DNA from: an uncultured Acetatifactor sp.
GTDB taxonomy: Bacteria > Bacillota > Clostridia > Lachnospirales > Lachnospiraceae
NCBI GenBank assembly: GCA_949840885.1
Contig: CATKYJ010000016.1
Coordinates: 1-64,000 of the forward strand
Direction: 5' to 3'
DNA length: 64,000 nucleotides
Positions 51,551 to 58,846 of the stretch are shown here, piece after piece. Position 1 is the first letter of the stretch; every line of letters starts with the position of its first letter. Below the pieces are notes generated by a model. It had not been told where the DNA came from and ran no database searches. It worked only from the letters and a program-made list of their open reading frames with translations. Made by a program: the position numbers and the translations under genes.

Positions 51551-51586
51551 TATTTTACTACAGAGGGGAAAGTAAGGCAAGAATTT
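51551..51586 (-). promoter_or_regulatory. 36-bp direct repeat, copy 2, containing a promoter
   Basis: Identical to 50587-50622: TTGCCT (51575-51580), 17 bp, TAAAAT (51552-51557) on the - strand, upstream of the XRE gene. Confidence 0.65.
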
Positions 51587-51789
51587 GGTGAGACGGGAGG
51601 TTTGCGCCCGGGAGCTGCTGCCCATACGGGTCAGTGGATATAAGTCTTTCAAAACAGAATCTGTCAGGTATAGGTCAGGTATATCTGATAAAAACAGAGA
51701 AGTTATCTTGAAAATCAGATATGCTTGTGCTATCATGTGGACAGTCTCGGCAAGGGTGCTGTCTTTATGATTAAAAGGGAGACTTATAT

Positions 51790-51951
51790 AAGCCGTATCC
51801 GTCCAGTGTTTACCCGGATACGGATGTAAGGAAGTGCTTTGCCGACAATTATCCGAAGTATGTGGTCACGCTGGACGAATTCGACATGAGCCGGGACGGG
51901 ATAAAGCACTGCAACATTTGTGACTTTTTACTGGCCGAAGAATGGAACTGA
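51790..51951 (+). pseudogene. C-terminal remnant of an AAA ATPase (DUF4143-type)
   Basis: About 50 codons ending at TGA 51949-51951 (CFADNYPKYVVTLDEFDMSR, then DGIKHCNICDFLL) look like the C-terminal end of Firmicutes AAA ATPases (P-K-Y-V-x-x-L-D then D-G-I-x-H-x-x). No start or ATPase core remains. Confidence 0.6.
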
Positions 51952-51987
51952 ATGGTGCCGGGGGAGAGAAAGGGACAGGGTGCGGAA

Positions 51988-52431
51988 ATGATTCATTTTG
52001 AGAAGATAACGGAAGAGAATTTCAAGGCGATTGTAGATATGAAGCGTCCTGACGGCGAGAAATTTGTGGCATCTAATGCCTATTCCCTGGCCCAGGCCTG
52101 GCTGTATCGGGAGAACGGGGATGTGTACCCCTTTGCCATCTATCACGAAGATGAGCCTGTAGGCTTTGCGATGCTGGACGAGGATTTGGAGGAGAGGTGC
52201 CTGGTCATATGGCGCATCATGTTCCCTGTGGAGCATCAGAACAAGGGCTACGGCACTCAGGCCATCAAGGAAATTATCCGACTGGCAGTGGAGTCTGGAA
52301 AGTACGATTTCCTGATACTGGACTATGCGCCGGGGAATGAGATTGCAAAGCATGTGTATGAGAAGCTGGGATTTCGCCCTACCGGGGAAGTGGTGAACAA
52401 CGGTGAGATTGAGATGAGGTTGGAACTGTGA
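51988..52431 (+). CDS. GNAT-family acetyltransferase (diamine/BltD-like)
   Basis: 147 residues. GNAT core: RIMFPVEHQNKGYGTQAIKEIIRLA with the Q/R-x-x-G-x-G/A loop, and LDYAPGNEIAKHVYEKLGFRPTGE. The layout and SNAYSLAQAWL region resemble spermidine/spermine or diamine acetyltransferases (BltD/PaiA), but substrate specificity is not seen. ATG 51988 is chosen by homology to the family start, with a weak site upstream. Its stop overlaps the GTG start of the LytTR gene. Confidence 0.8.
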   Translation: MIHFEKITEENFKAIVDMKRPDGEKFVASNAYSLAQAWLYRENGDVYPFAIYHEDEPVGFAMLDEDLEERCLVIWRIMFPVEHQNKGYGTQAIKEIIRLAVESGKYDFLILDYAPGNEIAKHVYEKLGFRPTGEVVNNGEIEMRLEL

Positions 52432-53228
52432 GGGCGCTACAGATTACCATATGTGACGATGAGGCGGCCCAGCGCTCTTTACTGGAGACTTATGTAAGAG
52501 AATGGGGAATGCTGCGGCAGCTGGAGACGGATATCGCGCTTTCGGGCAGCGCGGAGCAGTTCCTGTTTTGCTGGGAGGAGAGGCCCGGGGACATGGTGCT
52601 CTTAGACATCGATATGCCGGGGGCTGACGGCCTTTCTCTGGCGAAGAGGCTTCGGAGTCAGGGGGATGAGACACAGATCATTTTCGTCACCGGGCTGGCG
52701 GAATATGCCCTGGAGGGCTATGATGTGGACGCGGTGTCCTACCTGATCAAGCCGGTGAAAAAGGACAGACTTTTTGCCTGCCTGGACAGGGCGGCCAAAA
52801 GATGCGGCCAGGAAGCGCCCGCGCTGCTTTTGGACACGCCCGGCGGCATGGCCAGGGTGAGAATCAGGGATATCTGTTATCTGGAGAGCGATGCCCATGA
52901 CACCTGGGTGCACTGCAACCGGGAAAAGGAGCCCGTCCGCTGTCGTGTGGGAATCCGCCAGCTGGAGGAGCGCCTGGGGCAGCAGGGCGGCAGCTTTTTC
53001 AAGATTCACCGCTCCTACCTGGTAAACCTCTCCTATGTGAACCGGATTGAGAAGAGAGAGGCCGTGATGGACACCGGGGAGGCGCTGCCTGTGGCCAGAA
53101 ACCGATGGGAGGCGCTGAACCGGGCTTATCTGGAGTATTACCGCGGCAGATGGGAGAGAGAAGAGGGGGCTGACGGGCATGGAGTCCGGACACAGAGGGC
53201 AGCCAGCGGATCGGGAGACCGGACTTAG
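52428..53228 (+). CDS. LytTR-family response regulator
   Basis: 266 residues. N-terminal receiver: TICDDE, phosphoacceptor Asp in MVLLDIDMPGADG, FVTGLAEYALEGYDVDAVSYLIKPVKK. C-terminal LytTR DNA-binding domain: ICYLESDAHDTWVH, FFKIHRSYLVNLSYVNRIEKR. It binds promoter repeats as AgrA-like regulators do. A ~25-residue low-complexity tail (GADGHGVRTQRAASGSGDRT) follows the domain. The GTG start overlaps the previous TGA (GTGA). Pairs with the GHKL kinase gene 116 bp later; the gap between contains no clear promoter. Confidence 0.9.
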   Translation: MRALQITICDDEAAQRSLLETYVREWGMLRQLETDIALSGSAEQFLFCWEERPGDMVLLDIDMPGADGLSLAKRLRSQGDETQIIFVTGLAEYALEGYDVDAVSYLIKPVKKDRLFACLDRAAKRCGQEAPALLLDTPGGMARVRIRDICYLESDAHDTWVHCNREKEPVRCRVGIRQLEERLGQQGGSFFKIHRSYLVNLSYVNRIEKREAVMDTGEALPVARNRWEALNRAYLEYYRGRWEREEGADGHGVRTQRAASGSGDRT

Positions 53229-53344
53229 AGGGCGGCTGATGCTTCCGAAAGATTGGGCTTAGAGGGGCTGTTGATGCGGCAGAGGCGGGCAAAAAAGAAA
53301 GCGCCACGGATAAAAATACAGGTGGAAAAGGAGCAAGGAGGCAA

Positions 53345-54700
53345 GTGGAGACGGCAGGTTTCTGGGAGATCTCCCGGGGAATTCTGGAGATTATGCGGCT
53401 GATTCTATACTGGTACTATGTGGGACAAGTGGGAACCATAGAGAAAGGGGCAGGGAGGCGGATATTGGGCTTTTGTCTGGCAGCGGTCTGCCTGGCGCTT
53501 TCTGTGTGGATTCCGCTTTCGCTGTCGTGGCTTCTGGCGGCAGGAATCCTCTTATTGTACGATCTGTTCTTTGATGAGGAGCCCTTTGGGCGGCAGTGGC
53601 GGCGGGTATTGCTGCCGGGACTTTTGCTGGCTGCTTGTGCTCTGCTGCCCTGGTTCTTTCAACTTTGGAATGTAGGTACATCCGGAGGCGGACCTTTGGA
53701 TGCCTTGGCTGTCAAGAGCGGAGGGGCCGCGGCAGACGAAAGGATTCTGGCTGCCGGAGAGCCTTTGATAACCACAGAGCCCCTGGCAGCCGCGGCCTTT
53801 CTGTGCCATGGGCCGATTCTCTTTGTCTTCTTCCTCCTGTTTTCCGGTAAGCGTCAGAGCCTGCAGCTTTGGAATGGGATTATGACAATGGTGTCATTTT
53901 CTGCCGTCACGGCATTTCAGTGGCTGCTGTGCGGTACGGGCCGGTTCGGCGGGGAGGGGAGGCTGCTGGAAATCCTGCTGTGGGGCAGCGCAGCGCTGGA
54001 GACGCTGCTGTTTTTCACGGTGGAGAGCGCGCTGTATTTCTATAAAAAGGGCTTCGAGGCCCGCACGGAGCAGTTCCGCAGCGAACTGATGGAGCACAGT
54101 TACGGGGAGATCCGGGATATCTACATGGACATGCGGGGCTGGCGGCATGACTACCACAACCACATGCAGGTGATGAAAGCCAAGCTGTCCATGGGGGACA
54201 TGGAGGGGATCGGGGCCTATCTGGACCAGCTGGAGAGGGAGCTGGATCGGGTGGACACTCTGGTGAGGTCCGGGAATCTGATGACGGATGCCATTTTAAA
54301 CAGCAAGCTGACACTGGCCAGGCGCAGCGGCATTCAGGTAATCTGCAAGGCCAGGCTGCCGGAGCGGCTGCCGGTGGAGGATGTGGACCTGTGCGTGATC
54401 TTGGGCAATCTCCTGGACAATGCCATCGAGGCCTGCCGGAAACTGGAGGAGGACAGTCGGTCACTGCGTCTCTACATGGCGGTGAACAAGGGGCAGTTCT
54501 ATCTGTCCCTGCAGAATTCCGCCCCGGAGGAGCCGGATTTCGACGCCAGACATTACATCACCAGCAAGCGGGGCAACCACGGTCTGGGGATGAAGCGGGT
54601 GAAAGCCGCGGTGGACAAATACCGGGGCTATCTGAACCTGGCCAACGAGCCGGGGATCTTCGCTGCGGAGGTGACCATGCCGCTTGCGGACTTTTCGTGA
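53345..54700 (+). CDS. GHKL sensor histidine kinase (AgrC-like)
   Basis: 451 residues, six or so membrane segments in the first ~230 residues, then a cytoplasmic kinase. The phospho-acceptor His lies in GWRHDYHNHMQVMKAKLSMGD; the N box is LGNLLDNAIEACRKL and the G box RGNHGLGMKRVKAAV. GHKL kinases of this type sense peptides or membrane signals and drive LytTR regulators. GTG start with AAGGAGCAAGGAGG. No small secreted peptide gene was found nearby. Confidence 0.9.
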   Translation: METAGFWEISRGILEIMRLILYWYYVGQVGTIEKGAGRRILGFCLAAVCLALSVWIPLSLSWLLAAGILLLYDLFFDEEPFGRQWRRVLLPGLLLAACALLPWFFQLWNVGTSGGGPLDALAVKSGGAAADERILAAGEPLITTEPLAAAAFLCHGPILFVFFLLFSGKRQSLQLWNGIMTMVSFSAVTAFQWLLCGTGRFGGEGRLLEILLWGSAALETLLFFTVESALYFYKKGFEARTEQFRSELMEHSYGEIRDIYMDMRGWRHDYHNHMQVMKAKLSMGDMEGIGAYLDQLERELDRVDTLVRSGNLMTDAILNSKLTLARRSGIQVICKARLPERLPVEDVDLCVILGNLLDNAIEACRKLEEDSRSLRLYMAVNKGQFYLSLQNSAPEEPDFDARHYITSKRGNHGLGMKRVKAAVDKYRGYLNLANEPGIFAAEVTMPLADFS

Positions 54701-54720
54701 AAAAAACAGGACATTTCGTG

Positions 54721-54753
54721 CAGGAATCCCCGCAGACGGGGATTCCTGTTTTA
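54721..54753 (+). terminator. rho-independent terminator after the two-component genes
   Basis: Perfect 12-bp stem (CAGGAATCCCCG and its complement), 4-nt loop CAGA, then TTTTAT. Confidence 0.85.
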
Positions 54754-54790
54754 TAATGAAAAAAACAGAAGTCAGGAGGTATCAAAGCGG

Positions 54791-56626
54791 ATGAAGAGAC
54801 AAAAAGACGCGGAAAGCGTGAAAAAATATGCCATGTGGGACAATTGCCGGTATGCTTTTCGCCATCTGCGGCAAAAGGAGGGAGCGGGGGCTCTGGCCGT
54901 CTGCGGGGGCGACGTGAGTCTGGGCGTCCTGCTGCCGTTCCTGGAGGCGGCGCTGGCCGGGGCGGTGGCGGCCATCCTGGTGAGCGGGAGACAGGCGGGA
55001 GAGATCCTGCTGCTGGCGGCGGGCTATGTGGCCCTGCTGCAGACGGTGCGGTTTTTGCAGGGGCATCTGCGGAGGCAGCGGGTTAAGACATTGTTCCTGC
55101 TGCGAATCGACATGGGGGTGGATTTCTTCCGGAAGACTGTGTGGATGGACGGACAGAGCCTGGAGAGCGCCCAGGGGAGGAAGAAATGGCAGGACGCCAT
55201 GCGGAATCTGTACTGGGGCAACAATCTGGGGATGGAGGCTTACACAAAGGCCTGGTGCGATCTGCTGCTGCAGCTCATGGGGCTGATGCTCTACGGTGTG
55301 ATCGTGGGACGGATCAGCCTGATCCTGCTGGTCGTATTGATTCTGCAGACCCTGCTGGTGTCGTACTTCCACACAAAGGCGGGAAAGCATGCCTATGGGC
55401 TGGAGAACGAGATCGAGAAGAAATGGGGGACTTTCCGGTATCTGAGGCAGGAGACCGTGGTTCCCGGCAACGGGAAAGACATTCGGATGTACCGGATGGA
55501 CAAATGGTTTCTGGGGCTGTTCCGCCGGCTGATCGACGGGGCATGCGCTCTGATTGACAGGCAGCAGACCGGACACATGGCGGCGGGCATGGCGGAGAAC
55601 CTGCTTACCTTTGCCAGGAGCGCAATCGTCTACGGGTGGCTGATCCGGGAGATGGCGATGGGAAACATGACACTTCCGTCATTTCTCCTCTATGTGGGAA
55701 TCGTGGCGGGCTTTGGGGCGTGGATGAACGGGCTCTTTGAAGCCTGGCGGCAGATTATGGAGAATGAGAAGATTCTGGACGATTACCGGGACTTTATGGA
55801 CTTCGGCATGGTGGAGGAGGGAAAACCGGGGCCCGAACGGCCCGGGAGCATCCATGAGATTCGGTTCGAGCATGTGTGCTTTCGGTACGGGGGGAGCGAT
55901 GAGGATACCATCCGGGATCTGAACCTGACCATCCGGCCGGGAGAGCGGCTGGCGCTGGTGGGGCTAAACGGCGCGGGCAAGACGACTCTCATCAAGCTCC
56001 TCTGCGGCCTGTACCGCCCTACCTCGGGCGCTGTGTATCTGGACGGAAAAAACATACAATCCCTGGACCAGAGAGCGGTCTTTCGGGAGTTCGCCGTGGT
56101 GTTTCAGGATGTGTTCGCGTTCTCTTTCCCTCTGGCGGACAATGTATCCTGTGTGGACTGCGGGCGGGAGGATCCCCACAGACTTCGGGAGAGCCTGGAA
56201 AAGGCAGGACTCTGGGAGCGGGTACAGACGCTGCCCAGGCAGACCCGGACGTCCATGAACAAGGATTTAGACGAGGCGGGAGTGACCCTGTCCGGAGGCG
56301 AGATGCAGAAACTCATGCTGGCCAGGGCCCTGTACAAGGACGCGCCTACGGTCATTCTGGATGAGCCTACGGCTGCCCTGGATCCCATTGCGGAGAGCGA
56401 GATGTATGAAAAATACGATGAACTGGTTCAGGGGAGGACGGCGGTCTTTATCTCTCACCGCTTAAGCTCCACGCGGTTCTGCGACAGGATCCTCTTTCTG
56501 GAGAAAGGCCGCGTCGCGGAGGAGGGAACCCATGAGGAGCTGATGCAAAAGGGCGGATCCTATGCGGAACTTTTTGCCCTCCAGGCCAGATATTATCGGG
56601 AAAGCCGCGAAGCGGCTGCAAATTAG
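54791..56626 (+). CDS. ABC transporter, half-transporter 1 (exporter type)
   Basis: 611 residues. Membrane domain ~1-330 with about six helices; ATPase ~355-600: Walker A GLNGAGKTTLIKLLCGLYRP, Q loop FQDVFAFSF, signature LSGGEMQKL, Walker B VILDEPTAALDP, H loop ISHRLSSTRFCDR. Typical of type IV exporters (peptide or lipid). Likely forms a heterodimer with the next protein. The export substrate is unknown; placement behind a LytTR/GHKL pair suggests a regulated peptide export or immunity role. AGGAGG is about 11 nt upstream of the ATG. Confidence 0.88.
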   Translation: MKRQKDAESVKKYAMWDNCRYAFRHLRQKEGAGALAVCGGDVSLGVLLPFLEAALAGAVAAILVSGRQAGEILLLAAGYVALLQTVRFLQGHLRRQRVKTLFLLRIDMGVDFFRKTVWMDGQSLESAQGRKKWQDAMRNLYWGNNLGMEAYTKAWCDLLLQLMGLMLYGVIVGRISLILLVVLILQTLLVSYFHTKAGKHAYGLENEIEKKWGTFRYLRQETVVPGNGKDIRMYRMDKWFLGLFRRLIDGACALIDRQQTGHMAAGMAENLLTFARSAIVYGWLIREMAMGNMTLPSFLLYVGIVAGFGAWMNGLFEAWRQIMENEKILDDYRDFMDFGMVEEGKPGPERPGSIHEIRFEHVCFRYGGSDEDTIRDLNLTIRPGERLALVGLNGAGKTTLIKLLCGLYRPTSGAVYLDGKNIQSLDQRAVFREFAVVFQDVFAFSFPLADNVSCVDCGREDPHRLRESLEKAGLWERVQTLPRQTRTSMNKDLDEAGVTLSGGEMQKLMLARALYKDAPTVILDEPTAALDPIAESEMYEKYDELVQGRTAVFISHRLSSTRFCDRILFLEKGRVAEEGTHEELMQKGGSYAELFALQARYYRESREAAAN

Positions 56627-56638
56627 GAGGAAAGCGGT

Positions 56639-58477
56639 ATGCGTGAATTAAAATCGATCCATAAAATGGGCTTTCGCCTGTTGAAAATGATACACAGGGA
56701 GGACTCCACTATCATTCCCCTGCATCTACTGGAGCTGTGCCTTTCTTTGGCGCAGATTTACGCAGGGCTGTTCCTGACGGCGGGGCTGATCGATGCGCTG
56801 CTGACGGGAGCGTACGCTGAGGCGGCATGGCAGGCGGGATATCTGTTGGGGGCAAATCTCCTGCTTGGCCTTGCGAAGTATCTGCTTCGGAGACGGTTTC
56901 AAAGCCTCGGCACGAGACTGTGGCTGACTTTCTATGTGTGGCTGCGGGAAAAGGTGTTTGCCATGGATTATGAGAGCATGGAGAAACCGGAGGTGGCCGA
57001 GAAGATTCTGTTTTCGGAGCGGACTTCGGATATGTACGGCGGCCTTGACAATCTGCTGAACCACTATTGCAATATTCTGCAGTCGATTCTGAATTTGGTC
57101 CTGTCGGTGTCTTTGGTGATCCACCTGTGCCTGACAAGACCGGCGCCAGGTCTGGGGCTGGTAGGGGGGCTTGCGGCTCCCGGGCCCTCCCTTGCGCTTT
57201 TTGCGGCGCTGCTCTTTGGCATGTGTGCATGCTCCTGGAGGGCTTTCTCCAAATATGCCGCAAAGCAGTTGGAAATCTTCGACAGCCATACAGGGGTGGA
57301 AGAGAGGCTCTCCTATATGCTGAACAATGTGTACGGCAATGAAAAGGCGGGAAAAATCATCCGCATTTACGGCATGGAGGACATGATTCTGGAAAACACT
57401 GCCCAATCCAACCAAAAGTCCAGGGACTATTTCGCAAAAATGTGTGATGTGGGGAATGCGGCCAACGACGCCAACAATCTGGTGAGCAGCGTTTTCGCGG
57501 TGGGCGCATATCTGCTGGCGGCGCTGAAAGTGGTGGCGGGAGCAGTGACGGTGGGCGCGTTCACCCGGTATGCGGGCGCCCTGAACCAGTTTGGGTCCGC
57601 CTGCTTCTCCTTGATTTCTGGCCATGGGGAGCTTCGGAAAGTCTGCACTACCATGGAAGATTTCCTGGCTTTCCTGGATATGGAGAATCCCCACGCCTCG
57701 GGCAGCATCCCCGTGGAGAAGCGGGACGACGGGGAGTACGAGCTGGCATTCGAGAATGTGAGCTTTCACTATCCCGGCAGCGAAGAGCCGGTGCTGAAAG
57801 ATGTCAGCTTTAAGCTGCGCATCCGGGGCAAGCTTGCGGTGGTGGGCCGCAATGGCGCGGGCAAGACTACTTTCATCAAGCTTCTGTGCCGCCTCTACGA
57901 GCCCACTCAGGGGCGCATTACTTTAAACGGCACGGACATCCGCAAATACGATGAGGAGGAATACCGCCGCATCTTCGGCGTGGTGTTCCAGGACTTCAAG
58001 CTCTTTGCTTTCCCCGTGTGGGAGAACCTGGCGGCGGGCTATGAGAGACAGGACGACCGCATCTGGAGAGCCCTGGAGCAGGCGGACGCCGCGGAGCTGG
58101 TGAGGAACATGGATAAAGGCCTGGACACCTGGCTGTACAAGGGAGTGGAGGACGGCGTGGAGATCAGCGGCGGGGAGGCCCAGAAGCTGGCGCTGGCCAG
58201 GGCCCTTTATAAAGATGCTCCCGTGGTCATTCTGGACGAGCCAACGGCAGCGCTGGATCCCAAAGCGGAGGCTTTTGTTTACGAGCGCTTCGGACAGATG
58301 ACGGAGGGCAGAACCAGCATCTACATCTCCCACAGGATGAGCAGCTGCCGGTTCTGCGACGAGATCATTGTCTTCGAGGACGGAAAGATTGTGGAGCAGG
58401 GAGACCATGAGACCCTTTTGAACGCGGGCGGAAGCTACGCCCGGATGTGGGAGGCACAGGCCAGGTACTACGCTTAA
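56639..58477 (+). CDS. ABC transporter, half-transporter 2 (exporter type)
   Basis: 612 residues, same layout: membrane part ~1-340 and ATPase with GRNGAGKTTFIKLLCRLYEP, FQDFKLFAFPVW, ISGGEAQKLALARAL, VILDEPTAALDP, ISHRMSSCRFCDE. Starts 12 bp after the first half-transporter's stop with AGGAGGAAAG, so the two make an operon and most likely a heterodimer. Confidence 0.88.
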   Translation: MRELKSIHKMGFRLLKMIHREDSTIIPLHLLELCLSLAQIYAGLFLTAGLIDALLTGAYAEAAWQAGYLLGANLLLGLAKYLLRRRFQSLGTRLWLTFYVWLREKVFAMDYESMEKPEVAEKILFSERTSDMYGGLDNLLNHYCNILQSILNLVLSVSLVIHLCLTRPAPGLGLVGGLAAPGPSLALFAALLFGMCACSWRAFSKYAAKQLEIFDSHTGVEERLSYMLNNVYGNEKAGKIIRIYGMEDMILENTAQSNQKSRDYFAKMCDVGNAANDANNLVSSVFAVGAYLLAALKVVAGAVTVGAFTRYAGALNQFGSACFSLISGHGELRKVCTTMEDFLAFLDMENPHASGSIPVEKRDDGEYELAFENVSFHYPGSEEPVLKDVSFKLRIRGKLAVVGRNGAGKTTFIKLLCRLYEPTQGRITLNGTDIRKYDEEEYRRIFGVVFQDFKLFAFPVWENLAAGYERQDDRIWRALEQADAAELVRNMDKGLDTWLYKGVEDGVEISGGEAQKLALARALYKDAPVVILDEPTAALDPKAEAFVYERFGQMTEGRTSIYISHRMSSCRFCDEIIVFEDGKIVEQGDHETLLNAGGSYARMWEAQARYYA

Positions 58478-58726
58478 GCTGCCTCCGGGACGGTCCGCCG
58501 GCCCGGCTGTCGGAGAGAAATGACTGGATTTTTATGCCGCAGCTCTGACAGATCGTTTCGCTTATGCCGTATTCTCCTGTGATTTCGCTTATAGCTGTAA
58601 GGGCGGGGCTGCCAGGCATGCTTGGAGAGTTTGCGGCGATAGGCTGCGCCGGAGAATAGAGGAATCAAAAAACAACAAAAAACAAAATAAATCCACAGAA
58701 AAATAATAAAAGTGGTGCCAGATTTA
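58478..58726. other. intergenic stretch after the ABC genes
   Basis: About 250 bp. GC-rich first half with short inverted repeats (e.g. GCCGGCCCGGC near 58498-58508) but no T-run, then an A-rich stretch leading to the promoter of the glycyl radical enzyme. No gene supported. Confidence 0.5.
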
Positions 58727-58755
58727 TTGACATCCGGATGACATAGGCATATACT
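58727..58755 (+). promoter_or_regulatory. strong sigma-A promoter for the glycyl radical enzyme
   Basis: Consensus TTGACA (58727-58732), 17-bp spacer, TATACT (58750-58755), about 92 bp before the start codon. Confidence 0.85.
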
Positions 58756-58846
58756 GAAAAGAGAAAGATGAATGCCTATATGCCGAAAAAAGAAAAGGAA
58801 AACAGATCAAAGGAATGCCAGGCAGTCAATACGGAAAGGAGCACCC

